DNA of 15,692 bases, from positions 1-15,692 of the forward strand of contig CAMNAT010000018.1 in NCBI GenBank assembly GCA_946531785.1, in the 5' to 3' direction. Every line of letters begins with the position of its first letter. Positions within the stretch are counted from its first letter, which is position 1. This document shows positions 8,501-15,692 of this stretch, in pieces. The notes beneath the pieces are model-generated. The model worked only from the letters and a program-made list of their open reading frames with translations. It searched no databases and had not been told where the DNA came from. The position numbers were made by a program, and so were the translations under genes. Origin of the DNA: an uncultured Oscillospiraceae bacterium (GTDB lineage Bacteria; Bacillota; Clostridia; UBA1381).

Positions 8501-8632
8501 CTTTATGCAGATAAAAAGAGAGTATATATAGGTCCTGACTACTGGCGCAGCGAAGGCGACGGCTGGGCATATGAGTATCAGACACGACCTATGGGCATAT
8601 TAAAGAAACCGATCATAAGAATTGTTGAATAG
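5549..8632 (+). CDS. GH106-like glycoside hydrolase (possible alpha-L-rhamnosidase), cytoplasmic
   Basis: The 1027-residue protein has no signal peptide or membrane segment, so it should act on imported oligosaccharides. The N-terminal half is a TIM-barrel-type catalytic region with the marks of the GH106-related group: R-G-A-P-F-W-A-W-N (23-31), G-G-F-F-M-H-V-R (52-59), Y-D-E-D-R-W-P-S-G (92-100), F-T-D-E-P (227-231), T-G-H-V-Y-G-E-D (319-326) and L-S-E-L-Y-G (378-383). E325 and E380 are the best candidates for the catalytic pair, judged from conservation with the second copy at 12931-15687. R-D-Y-P with a following S-P-W-Y (about 424-437) ends the core. The C-terminal 350 residues are beta-rich, with galactose-binding-like sandwiches. 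GH106 enzymes remove L-rhamnose by inversion, but related sequences have unknown specificity, so the substrate is inferred. ATG 5549 has AAAGGCGG at 5534-5541. The phosphodiesterase gene follows 12 nt downstream. Confidence 0.75.
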   Translation: MYYKKSIEKFDEKLFEAPTNEYRGAPFWAWNSKLDLKELERQIEIFKEMGFGGFFMHVRQGLEDDFLGQEFLSAIKNCRDKAKEMGMYACLYDEDRWPSGCAGGMVTKTKAYRQRYLSMTAVDMKNDAPTREEALRDGKAYFLAAFDIDVDESGVMTGYRRIGRETAAKNKRWFFVNVRQGGEPRYNYQSYADTMNKEAVDKFISLTYETFKKTVGGSFGTDIPFIFTDEPQTVQQIPSKNGFSKDDTLLAWTMDFDKTYEHEYKDSIIGKLPELFFSVNGDGAAKTRYNYYRHVSERFCAAYMDNIGSWCKKNNIMMTGHVYGEDTLNDAVRSCCDVMRTYKNMQFPGIDMLFNDRCFETAIQCRSVVRQYGREGMLSELYGVTGWDFDFGGHKFQGDWQAALGVTYRVPHLAWQTMKGEGKRDYPASIFYQSPWYKEYKLIEDHFARVSYALTRGTPANRTAVIHPIESYWLLRGARAESKDRYEELDDHFRELSRWLIGAYIDYDYIAESMLEELCPEADAPLRVGRMQYDTIIVSDCITLRPYTLNVLERFKQSGGRLIVMGRPPYMALGVEDESAKNLCDGAVVIPHSKSDLYENLLDRCEIIITDKDGARAEKLICTSRNDGECKWVFIAHSDMPELRHISTKQNIEIEVKGAYKAELFDTLNGKILPMEYCIKQGKTMISASVYDLDSLLIRLTPCENECDNKYKAPVKASKELAINGESDYSLSEDNVLLLDMAEYSLNGREWNDREEILRIDNDVRVQAGLSLRKFKVVQPWVIKETPEENILKLRYTFDSDIECEDVYLALENSRKTDIVFNGVKIQNEVCGFYVDKHIDRIKLTKMIKGKNILELTIPFGLRTDIENCFILGGFGVGYKGDRAYITKRENKLSFGSVVGQGLAFYGGNVEYNTEIELEHDAKLELEISYYRGAMVKVLVDDIEQGDIFIPPFRIRTNKLTKGKHSLKFVLYGNRYNTFSALHTLYADKKRVYIGPDYWRSEGDGWAYEYQTRPMGILKKPIIRIVE

Positions 8633-8644
8633 GAGAGAAAGGCT

Positions 8645-9364
8645 ATGATTAATTATGCGCACAGAGGAGCAAGTGAATACGCGCCGGAAAATACAATGTC
8701 ATCATTTTATTTAGGACTGCTACAGGGCGCAAACGGGATCGAGACCGATGTTCAAAGAACAAAGGACGGTGTTTTGGTTTTGTTTCATGATGATACATTG
8801 GACAGAGTGACCGATGCCTCCGGATGTGTATGTGATTACACATTGGAGGAGATCAAAAAAATCAAGGTTACAGGAGACTGTACAACGGGATTCTTTGACC
8901 GTATACCTACCTTTGAGGAGTTTTTACAAACCTTTTCGCAGTATAATATAAGCTTTGCCATAGAATTAAAACAGGCGGATACAGAAGAGGATGTCATAGA
9001 AATGGCTAAGAAATACGGCATTACAGACAGAATGACGGTTACGAGCTTTAATTTTGATTATCTAAAGAGGACAAAGGAGATCGACAGCAGTATAAGGATC
9101 GGCTGGCTTGTGCCTGATCCGGGTGAGACTGAGATCAAAAAGCTCAAAGAGATCGGCGGCGAGGAAATGGCACCGGAGGCTAAGTACACCACTGAGGAAA
9201 GTGTTAAGATGCTTCGTGAGGCGGGCTTGGGTGTAAGAGCGTGGGGAATATTCGGGCTTTACTGCAGAGATCTGATGAAGGAAATGTGCCATTTGGGAGT
9301 TGACGGAATGACGGTGAATTTTCCCGATAGGCTGTTTCAATATCTGAATGCAACAAAATTTTAA
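8645..9364 (+). CDS. Glycerophosphodiester phosphodiesterase family protein (GDPD)
   Basis: GDPD enzymes are metal-dependent TIM-barrel hydrolases that split glycerophosphodiesters into an alcohol and glycerol 3-phosphate. This 239-residue protein is a single domain of normal size without a signal peptide, so it is cytoplasmic. The catalytic signature is complete: Y-A-H-R-G-A with H6 and R7, E-N-T at 15-17, the metal ligands I-E-T-D (E33, D35) and F-H-D-D with H48 followed by T-L-D-R. The late strands A-I-E-L-K and G-V-D-G-M-T-V-N-F-P-D fit the UgpQ-like group. AGGAGAG overlaps the upstream stop codon and stands 7 nt before ATG 8645; the gap is 12 nt, so translation is probably coupled to the GH106-like gene. 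Its place among glycosidases suggests a substrate such as a glycerophospho- or other phosphodiester-linked sugar, but this is inference and ordinary phospholipid turnover is possible. Confidence 0.9.
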   Translation: MINYAHRGASEYAPENTMSSFYLGLLQGANGIETDVQRTKDGVLVLFHDDTLDRVTDASGCVCDYTLEEIKKIKVTGDCTTGFFDRIPTFEEFLQTFSQYNISFAIELKQADTEEDVIEMAKKYGITDRMTVTSFNFDYLKRTKEIDSSIRIGWLVPDPGETEIKKLKEIGGEEMAPEAKYTTEESVKMLREAGLGVRAWGIFGLYCRDLMKEMCHLGVDGMTVNFPDRLFQYLNATKF

Positions 9365-9380
9365 AGAACGGAACGGTAAA

Positions 9381-10967
9381 ATGAAGAAAATACAAGCTAT
9401 ACGCATTGTGGATCGCAAGGATGTATGCGATGCGGAAAATATATTAAAGGACAATATTGACCAGGCTGTATTCAATAAGCGCGACTGCATTGTGATAAGG
9501 AAGGCCGGATATATCGTTTTGGACTACGGCAGGGAAATAAACGGAGGTGTTCTTATAACCACCCAGGACGCTGATCCCGATGCAAAATACAGAATTGTTT
9601 TCGGTGAGAGCGTTATGGAAGCAATGAGTACGCTGGGCAAAAACAGCTCGGGCAATCATCACTCAATAAGAGATATGGTAGTTCCGGCAGTTTTTATGAG
9701 TACACAAAGATTTGGTCAGACGGGTTTTCGTTTCGTAAAAATTGAGGCGGTAGGAGGAGATATTACTCTGAGAAGCGCAAAAGCGGTTTCTGACTCCAAG
9801 GAGCTTAAATATGTCGGCAGCTTTGAATGCAATGATGAGCTTTTGAACGAGATATGGCGTGTGGCGGCATATACGGTTCACCTGAATATGAATGATTACC
9901 TCTGGGACGGAACAAAGAGGGACAGGCTTGTATGGATAGGGGATATGCACCCGGAAGTAAATACTATATTTGCCGTATTCGGAAATGATGATTGTATAAA
10001 AAACAGTCTTGAAATGGTAAAGAACGAGACTCCGGCGGGGAGTTGGATGAATCGTGTGCCCACATACAGTATGTGGTGGATCATCATACAGCACGAGCTG
10101 TATATACATTGGGGTGATCTTGAATATCTCAGCCGGCAAAAGGATTATATCGAATCGGTTGTAGATATGCTTACAGCGTGGATCGATGATGATTATGCAA
10201 CTGACTTAAAATTAGGACGCTTTGTTGATTGGAGCAGCCGGTATCAGGCTTGTGAGATAGACGGAATAAAGGCTGTCGCATGTATGGCGTTAAGCAACGC
10301 TGAAGTGATGCTTCGTGCGCTCGGCTCTGAAGCAGCTGCGGACAAATGCAGAGTATATTACGATAGGCTTTGCAATGAAGCGGAAAGCGGTATTGAACTT
10401 AATAACAGGATAGCGGCGCTGACGGTTTTATCGGGAAGGAACATGAAAGACGCGAAGAATAAGCTTCTTTCGACCACTGAAAATGAAATGTCCTGTTTTA
10501 TGGGATATTATATTCTTTTGGCGCTTGCAAAGCTGGGTAAGCACGAAAAAGCGATAGAGCTCATCAAAAATTATTGGGGAGCTATGATAAGGCTTGGAGC
10601 GACTACCTTCTGGGAAGAATTCAAGCCCGAATGGGCGAAAAATGCCGCACGCATTGATGAGCTCCCGACCGTAGGCAGGATCGACATTCACGGAGAATAC
10701 GGCGAGCATTGCTACCGCCAATACAGATTAAGCCTTTGTCACGGATGGGCAAGCGGACCGGCCTCATTTTTATCAGAACGGATCGGCGGAATTGAAATAT
10801 TGGAGCCTTCCTGCAAAAAGCTGCGCATCAGACCAAACGGCGCGGGACTTAAATGGTTTAATATTTCCTATCCGACCCCCTATGGTACAGTTAAAATTAA
10901 ATATGAAAATATAAGGGGCGAAGAAAAAATATCTGTTGATGCTCCCGCTGAGATTGAGATAATGTAA
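9381..10967 (+). CDS. Short GH78-type alpha-L-rhamnosidase-like enzyme, cytoplasmic
   Basis: Predicted inverting glycosidase acting on alpha-L-rhamnosides, 528 residues from ATG 9381. An upstream ATG at 9348 would overlap the phosphodiesterase gene by 17 nt and lacks a good ribosome binding site; 9381 has GGAACGG just before it and gives a usual N-terminus (M-K-K-I-Q). A short N-terminal beta domain (Y-I-V-L-D-Y-G-R-E, about 44-52) precedes the (alpha/alpha)6 barrel, whose entry is G-S-F-E-C-N-D-E-L-L-N-E-I-W. The GH78 signature is D176-G-T-K-R-D181-R-L-V-W-I-G-D188; the position that is Glu in many GH78 enzymes appears to be D181. The second catalytic region is T-T-F-W-E412-E-F, and H-G-W-A-S-G-P (about 454-460) leads to the C-terminal beta domain. 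At 528 residues it lacks the extra N-terminal sandwich domains of typical 900-residue GH78 proteins. There is no signal peptide, so it should act after import. Confidence 0.85.
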   Translation: MKKIQAIRIVDRKDVCDAENILKDNIDQAVFNKRDCIVIRKAGYIVLDYGREINGGVLITTQDADPDAKYRIVFGESVMEAMSTLGKNSSGNHHSIRDMVVPAVFMSTQRFGQTGFRFVKIEAVGGDITLRSAKAVSDSKELKYVGSFECNDELLNEIWRVAAYTVHLNMNDYLWDGTKRDRLVWIGDMHPEVNTIFAVFGNDDCIKNSLEMVKNETPAGSWMNRVPTYSMWWIIIQHELYIHWGDLEYLSRQKDYIESVVDMLTAWIDDDYATDLKLGRFVDWSSRYQACEIDGIKAVACMALSNAEVMLRALGSEAAADKCRVYYDRLCNEAESGIELNNRIAALTVLSGRNMKDAKNKLLSTTENEMSCFMGYYILLALAKLGKHEKAIELIKNYWGAMIRLGATTFWEEFKPEWAKNAARIDELPTVGRIDIHGEYGEHCYRQYRLSLCHGWASGPASFLSERIGGIEILEPSCKKLRIRPNGAGLKWFNISYPTPYGTVKIKYENIRGEEKISVDAPAEIEIM

Positions 10968-11008
10968 AGTATAACGCTTATACCGTTGTCAATGAAAGGA
11001 ACAGCAGA

Positions 11009-12916
11009 GTGAAAGAATTATTTTATAACAATTTGGATGAAAAAATCAAATATGATGATTTTGTTGATGATGTGTTTACATTCACGGAAAATTCACAGCT
11101 GCTCTCTTCTGGGCTTTGGCGCAGATTTGTACAGCAGTTTAGGGAAGATGCAGACTATGACGCCGGCTGGCGGGGCGAATATTGGGGTAAAATGATGCGC
11201 GGTGCAAGCCTTGTTTACGGCTACACAAAAAATCCAAAGCTGTACGATATTCTTAAAGAAACTGTTTTGGATATGATAAACAGTGCCGATGAAAACGGCA
11301 GAATAAGCTCCTATGGATCGGATCACGAATTTGACGGATGGGACATTTGGTGTAGAAAGTATGTTATTCTGGGAATGGAATATTTCCTTGAAATATGCAA
11401 AGAAGAGGCTCTAAGAAAAGATATCATCAAGTCGCTGTGTTATCAGGCTGATTATATCATCAGTAGGATAGGCAGTGATGAGGGTAAGATCGAGATCACC
11501 GCTGCAACAAGACACTGGCGGGGGCTGAATTCATCATCATTGCTTGAGCCTGTTGTGAAGCTTTATGAGCTGACGGGCGAAGGAAGGTATTTCGATTTTG
11601 CAAAATACATAGTAGACTGCGGCGGCACAGATGTTGCAAACATATTTGAACTGGCATATGAGGATGAGCTATATCCGTATCAGTATCCTGTGACCAAGGC
11701 ATATGAAATGACATCGTGCTTTGAAGGCTTACTTGAGTATTATAAAATAACAGGCGATGAACGGTACAAAACAGCTATAATCAATTTTGCGGATAAAATA
11801 CTTGAAAGTGATTTCACTGTAATTGGCTGTTGCGGCTGCACTCACGAGCTGTTTGATCATTCAACCGTTCGTCAGGCGAATACGAATAACGGAGAGATCA
11901 TGCAGGAAACATGTGTAACGGTAACATTAATGAAATTCTTTTACCGTGTGCATAAGCTCACAGGCGATCCGAAATATGCGGATGCGTTTGAGATCTCATT
12001 CTACAATGCGTATCTGGGTTCGTTAAATACCGAAAATGTGATAGAACCTATGATAGTGAAAGAGCACTCCGATTGGATAGCAGAGCCGCTACCGTTTGAC
12101 AGCTACAGTCCGCTTACCGCAGGTACGAGAGGGAATGGCATAGGGGGATTGAAGGTGATGTCAGACAACCATTATTACGGCTGCTGTGCATGTATCGGTT
12201 CGGCGGGCATAGGTCTTGTTCCCAAGCTGCAGCTGTTAAGAGCTGCCAATGCAATAGTGCTGAATTTGTTTATAAACGGAATGGTGCAAACTGTCTCTCC
12301 CATGGGTAATAGCGTATGCTTGGACATTAAAACGGATTATCCTAAGCATGGAAGGATAAATATAAGTCTTGGAATGGATGCTAAGGAGAGTTTTGATCTT
12401 CTTATCCGAAACCCGTATTGGAGCAAAACCACATCAGTGTCTGTAAACGGTATGTCGGCAGAGATATGCGGAGGCTACATAAGGCTTAACAGGGAATGGC
12501 AAAACGGAGACCGTATTGAAATAGACCTTGATATGCGAACGCAGGCGATATACCCTATCCCGTATGGGAATCAGGTACTGATGAACAAGGTCATATGGGG
12601 ACATAACTATATAATCCCCACATATGACAAAGAAGATCCCATCGCGCATAAGCACATAGCATTAAGGCGCGGACCGGTAATGCTTGCGCAGGAAAACAGA
12701 CTTGGCTACAGCGTAGATGAGGCGGTTGAAATAAAGGTAAAAAACGATGGATATGTTGACGCGTGTTTGACTGACAGTTATGTACCGTATAAGTGTATTT
12801 TAAAAGCAGATATACCGTTAGAGGACGGGGAATGCATGACGGTCACTGATTACGCTTCCGCAGGCAAGCTGTGGAATGAAGAAAGCAAAATGGCTGTCTG
12901 GATGCTGACCAATTAG
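11009..12916 (+). CDS. GH127-type beta-L-arabinofuranosidase-like enzyme (DUF1680), cytoplasmic
   Basis: Retaining glycosidase family that releases beta-L-arabinofuranose using a zinc-bound cysteine nucleophile. The start is GTG 11009, with AAAGGA at 10995-11000, 8 nt upstream; no ATG in this frame fits better. The 635 residues give a helical barrel (about 30-405) with Y-W-G-K-M-M-R-G and H-W-R-G-L-N-S-S-S-L-L-E-P, then beta sandwiches including L-I-R-N-P-Y-W-S-K (465-473) and R-R-G-P-V-M-L-A (553-560), all typical. The key residues are in place by comparison with the characterised enzyme HypBA1: acid/base candidate E280 in T-H-E-L-F, zinc ligands E300 and C302 in E-T-C, and the C392-C393 pair in G-C-C-A-C, one of which should be the nucleophile. 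A third cysteine, C395, follows. There is no signal peptide. Some relatives cleave other sugars (aceric acid in RG-II, for example), so specificity is open. Confidence 0.88.
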   Translation: MKELFYNNLDEKIKYDDFVDDVFTFTENSQLLSSGLWRRFVQQFREDADYDAGWRGEYWGKMMRGASLVYGYTKNPKLYDILKETVLDMINSADENGRISSYGSDHEFDGWDIWCRKYVILGMEYFLEICKEEALRKDIIKSLCYQADYIISRIGSDEGKIEITAATRHWRGLNSSSLLEPVVKLYELTGEGRYFDFAKYIVDCGGTDVANIFELAYEDELYPYQYPVTKAYEMTSCFEGLLEYYKITGDERYKTAIINFADKILESDFTVIGCCGCTHELFDHSTVRQANTNNGEIMQETCVTVTLMKFFYRVHKLTGDPKYADAFEISFYNAYLGSLNTENVIEPMIVKEHSDWIAEPLPFDSYSPLTAGTRGNGIGGLKVMSDNHYYGCCACIGSAGIGLVPKLQLLRAANAIVLNLFINGMVQTVSPMGNSVCLDIKTDYPKHGRINISLGMDAKESFDLLIRNPYWSKTTSVSVNGMSAEICGGYIRLNREWQNGDRIEIDLDMRTQAIYPIPYGNQVLMNKVIWGHNYIIPTYDKEDPIAHKHIALRRGPVMLAQENRLGYSVDEAVEIKVKNDGYVDACLTDSYVPYKCILKADIPLEDGECMTVTDYASAGKLWNEESKMAVWMLTN

Positions 12917-12930
12917 GAGACCATATATTT

Positions 12931-15687
12931 ATGAAAGATTTCAAACACATTGATAATGTATACAGACCGATACCGTTTTGGTCATGGAATGATAAGCTTG
13001 ATGTCTGTGAAACCGTAGGGCAGATCGATGAAATGGCAGAACAGGGAATCGGCGGCGTTTTCATGCACGCAAGAAATGGATTGAAAACTGAATATATGGG
13101 CAATGAATGGTTTAAAAATGTTGGGGCATCTATAAATAAATGCAAAGAAAAAGGGATGCGACCTTGGGTATATGATGAGCATGGATGGCCGAGCGGCTTC
13201 GGGGCGGGTGTTGTAAACGGTAAGGGTATAGAATATCAGCAAAAATATCTTCGTTTTGAAAAGGGCGAAAAGCATACCAAAACAACTATAGTTAATTGTG
13301 ACGGATACCACTTCTGGTATGAGGTAAATCCCTATTATGTGGACACGCTTGATGCAAAGGTCATAAAAGAGTTTATTGATAATATTTATCAGCCATATTA
13401 TGACAGGTTCGGAGACAGCTTCGAAGGCTTTTTTACGGACGAGCCTCAGATCTCAAGAAACGGAATGCCATGGAGTCTGACATTGCCGGAGGAATATAAA
13501 AAAGCATACGGTGAGGAGCTTCTCCCCAACCTGATACAGCTTTTCAAGGAGGTCGGGGATTACAAAATCACCCGTATTAAATACTGGAAGCTCGTAACAG
13601 AGATGTTCTCAACGAGCTATATGAAGCAGATCTATGACTGGTGCAGTAAGCATGATCTGAAGCTGACAGGACATCTTGTGTTGGAAGAAAGCCTATATGT
13701 ACAAATCTCTGCTAACGGGGCATGTATGCCGCATTATGAGTATATGTCGATCCCCGGCATGGATTGGCTGGGACGAGATGTTTTTGGCTCGCTTACTCCG
13801 TATCAGGTAGGCTCTGTTGCAAGACAGCTTGGTAAAAAACAGGTAATTTCGGAAAGCTTTGCAATGTGCGGGCACAATGTCGGGCATGATGAGCTGAAAA
13901 GGATATATGAGTATCAGATGGTGCGCGGAATAAACCTCCTGTGTCAGCATCTTCAGGGATATTCAAACAGAGGTCTGAGGAAAAGGGATTATCCGCCTGC
14001 AATGTACATACAGCAGCCGTGGTGGAAGAATTATAGGATCTTTAATGATGCCATGAGCAGGATAGGAATGCTTCTTGCAGATGGAGATGACTGTGTTGAT
14101 ACACTGGTGATCCATCCGCAGACAACCGCATGGACTATATATAATGACAGTGAATTTTATGTTCCGGACAACAAGAGCGCATTCAACCGGATAAACGACC
14201 TTAACCGCAAATTCATGGATGTTTTGACAGCACTAGAGAGAAAGCATGTTAATTTTCATCTTGGTGATGAGATCATACTTGAACGCCACGGTCGCGTTGT
14301 GGGTAAAGAGCTTGTAATAGGTAAAAAGAAATATTCAAGGATCATTATGTCTGTCGGCGACGAGCTTTTAGATAATACAAAAAGGCTTATTGACGTGTTT
14401 GTGAAAAACGGCGGAGAGATAGTAACTGTGGATGATATAAAGAGAAATGATATCATCAATATTCCGGAGATCACATATTGTCAAAGAAAATATGAAGATC
14501 ACACAATACACTATTTTGTAAACAGCACAGAGAATACATATGATGCGTTTATAGAAAAAGGCAATAAAATAATGGATCCTGTAACGGGAGAGTTGAGCAG
14601 CTTTGACGGACATTACACATTTAGAAAATATGAGTCGCTGGTTGTAATAGATGATTACAGCGGAAGAAAAGACTGTCCGGGCAAAAAAGTGTTGCAGCCT
14701 GTACCGCTTGACGGTGAATGGTCTGTAAAAAATTTCAGCGATAATATCCTTACGCTGGATCATTGTGATTATTATTTTGACGGAGTCTTAGAGGAGAAAA
14801 ACGGATATATACTAAACGCTATGTACAGAGCGCTAAACCTTAAAAAGCCCGTAAGAATAAGGTGCGATTTCAGCTTCAAGGCAAAATATATTCCTGATGA
14901 ACTGTATCTTGTATGCGAGACGCCCGAATGTTTTAATATTTCTATCAATGGAAGTGTGATCAATAAAGCAGATCGAGGTTATCTCTTTGATAAGTCATTC
15001 AGGAAAATTAATATTGCGGAGAATACTGTTATCGGTAATAGTGTGATCTCAATGGAGATCATGTTCGCTCAGAGCGAGGCTGTATATCAAAATATAGAAA
15101 AGAGCAGAGAATCAGAATGTGAAAGGAATAAGCTGACTTTTGATATGGAGCTGGAGCAGATATATCTTTCGGGACAATTCAGTGTAGATACTGTCGGATG
15201 CTTTAAGGACTCAAAAGGAGATTCAGCAATTTTTTCGGGTGAGTTTGCGATAAATGAACCCAGAAAAAAAGTAACCCTTACTAACATAGAAAGACAGGGA
15301 TTTCCGTTTTTTGCAGGAGAAATCACATTGAAAAATTCTTTCATCACACGTGAAACTGAAATGCAGCTTGATTTCACAAAAAAAGGTATTAATGTAGTTA
15401 AAGCGAAAATTAACGGCAATGAGCTGCCGCCGGTCATGTGGGAGCCGTACTGTACTGATATATCAGAGTTTGTCAGGAAGGGAAATAATGAAATCGAGCT
15501 GACGCTGATAAACAATCTGAGAAATATGCAGGGACCGCTACATCTTACAGAAGAGCATCACAGAGTGGCTCCGAGTGCTTTTTATAAAGAGGTTTGTGTG
15601 TGGAAAAAGGGCAACAAGCATTATAAATGGAACGACGGATACTGCTTTGTAAATGTATCTCTGGAAAAGGAAGTGTATGAAAATTGA
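12931..15687 (+). CDS. Second GH106-like glycoside hydrolase, cytoplasmic
   Basis: The 918-residue protein is a diverged relative of the product of 5549-8632, sharing every core motif in the same order: I-P-F-W-S-W-N (14-20), G-G-V-F-M-H-A-R (41-48), Y-D-E-H-G-W-P-S-G (81-89), F-F-T-D-E-P (167-172), T-G-H-L-V-L-E-E (246-253) and V-I-S-E-S-F (305-310). E252 and E308 are the likely catalytic pair. Q-Q-P-W-W (361-365) closes the barrel. The C-terminal third is beta-rich and ends in a sugar-binding-like sandwich with N-N-E-I-E-L-T-L and N-M-Q-G-P-L-H-L, which is common at the end of this group. No signal peptide is present. It lacks about 50 residues of the central insertion seen between the W-P-S-G and F-T-D-E-P motifs of the first copy, so the two probably have different specificities. 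The ribosome binding site AGGAGA overlaps the stop codon of the GH127 gene and the gap is 14 nt. The stop codon lies 5 nt before the window end, so the gene is complete. Confidence 0.78.
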   Translation: MKDFKHIDNVYRPIPFWSWNDKLDVCETVGQIDEMAEQGIGGVFMHARNGLKTEYMGNEWFKNVGASINKCKEKGMRPWVYDEHGWPSGFGAGVVNGKGIEYQQKYLRFEKGEKHTKTTIVNCDGYHFWYEVNPYYVDTLDAKVIKEFIDNIYQPYYDRFGDSFEGFFTDEPQISRNGMPWSLTLPEEYKKAYGEELLPNLIQLFKEVGDYKITRIKYWKLVTEMFSTSYMKQIYDWCSKHDLKLTGHLVLEESLYVQISANGACMPHYEYMSIPGMDWLGRDVFGSLTPYQVGSVARQLGKKQVISESFAMCGHNVGHDELKRIYEYQMVRGINLLCQHLQGYSNRGLRKRDYPPAMYIQQPWWKNYRIFNDAMSRIGMLLADGDDCVDTLVIHPQTTAWTIYNDSEFYVPDNKSAFNRINDLNRKFMDVLTALERKHVNFHLGDEIILERHGRVVGKELVIGKKKYSRIIMSVGDELLDNTKRLIDVFVKNGGEIVTVDDIKRNDIINIPEITYCQRKYEDHTIHYFVNSTENTYDAFIEKGNKIMDPVTGELSSFDGHYTFRKYESLVVIDDYSGRKDCPGKKVLQPVPLDGEWSVKNFSDNILTLDHCDYYFDGVLEEKNGYILNAMYRALNLKKPVRIRCDFSFKAKYIPDELYLVCETPECFNISINGSVINKADRGYLFDKSFRKINIAENTVIGNSVISMEIMFAQSEAVYQNIEKSRESECERNKLTFDMELEQIYLSGQFSVDTVGCFKDSKGDSAIFSGEFAINEPRKKVTLTNIERQGFPFFAGEITLKNSFITRETEMQLDFTKKGINVVKAKINGNELPPVMWEPYCTDISEFVRKGNNEIELTLINNLRNMQGPLHLTEEHHRVAPSAFYKEVCVWKKGNKHYKWNDGYCFVNVSLEKEVYEN

Positions 15688-15692
15688 AAAAA
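15677..15692 (+). CDS. Possible start of the next gene (only five codons present)
   Basis: ATG at 15677 begins M-K-I-E-K in a frame different from the preceding glycosidase and overlaps its end by 11 nt. AAGGA at 15667-15671 stands 5 nt before it. Such overlaps fit the tight spacing of this operon, but with only five codons this may be chance. Confidence 0.3.

Noticed and set aside
9348..9380. Upstream ATG for the GH78-type gene
   Set aside because: It overlaps the phosphodiesterase end by 17 nt, has no good ribosome binding site, and the extra 11 residues look unlike a natural N-terminus.
1..15692. CRISPR arrays, tRNA or rRNA genes, insertion sequences
   Set aside because: No spaced direct repeats, cloverleaf-like stretches, rRNA signatures or transposase motifs were seen; nearly all sequence is accounted for by the nine genes.

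Overview
The window looks like part of a carbohydrate-utilisation locus of an anaerobic Firmicute, probably a gut or rumen Clostridia/Oscillospirales-type bacterium. I infer this from the purine-rich AAGGAGG-type ribosome binding sites, the LplB/YtcP-type permease pair, frequent ATA, AGA and AAA codons, and secreted multidomain proteins without dockerins or outer-membrane machinery. There is no SusC/SusD pair, so a Bacteroidetes-type locus is unlikely. The genus cannot be set from the sequence alone. All nine supported genes are on the + strand with short gaps. A possible tenth gene starts at the last bases.

Left part (1-5368), surface and transport. The window opens inside a large, probably extracellular protein that ends at 1065. 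Its remaining part is a concanavalin/LamG-like sandwich, an Ig-like domain and a C-terminal sandwich domain. Two ABC sugar-transport permeases of the LplB (1099-2043) and YtcP (2056-2964) types follow. The place where such operons usually carry the solute-binding lipoprotein is taken by a 778-residue protein with an ordinary signal peptide, two LamG-like domains and two linker/Ig-like domains (3032-5368). No solute-binding protein and no ATPase is encoded in the window.

Intergenic region (5369-5548). It holds a hairpin preceded by an A-tract, which would read as an intrinsic terminator for leftward transcription, a perfect 13-bp palindromic hairpin, a smaller related inverted repeat, and a weak promoter-like sequence. 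The transcription unit may be re-set here.

Right part (5549-15687), five cytoplasmic enzymes without signal peptides, packed 12-41 nt apart: a GH106-like glycosidase (1027 aa), a glycerophosphodiester phosphodiesterase family protein, a short GH78-type alpha-L-rhamnosidase-like (alpha/alpha)6 enzyme, a GH127-type beta-L-arabinofuranosidase with intact Cys/Glu zinc and nucleophile residues, and a second, diverged GH106-like glycosidase (918 aa).

Working model (inference): an oligosaccharide rich in L-rhamnose and carrying L-arabinofuranose is imported by the LplB/YtcP transporter, helped by a binding protein and ATPase encoded elsewhere, and is taken apart inside the cell. Pectic rhamnogalacturonan (RG-I or RG-II side chains), plant glycoconjugates or a bacterial rhamnose polysaccharide are all possible sources. 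The phosphodiesterase in the middle of the enzyme set is unexplained and suggests either a phosphodiester-linked substituent on the substrate or a side role in glycerol-phosphate scavenging.
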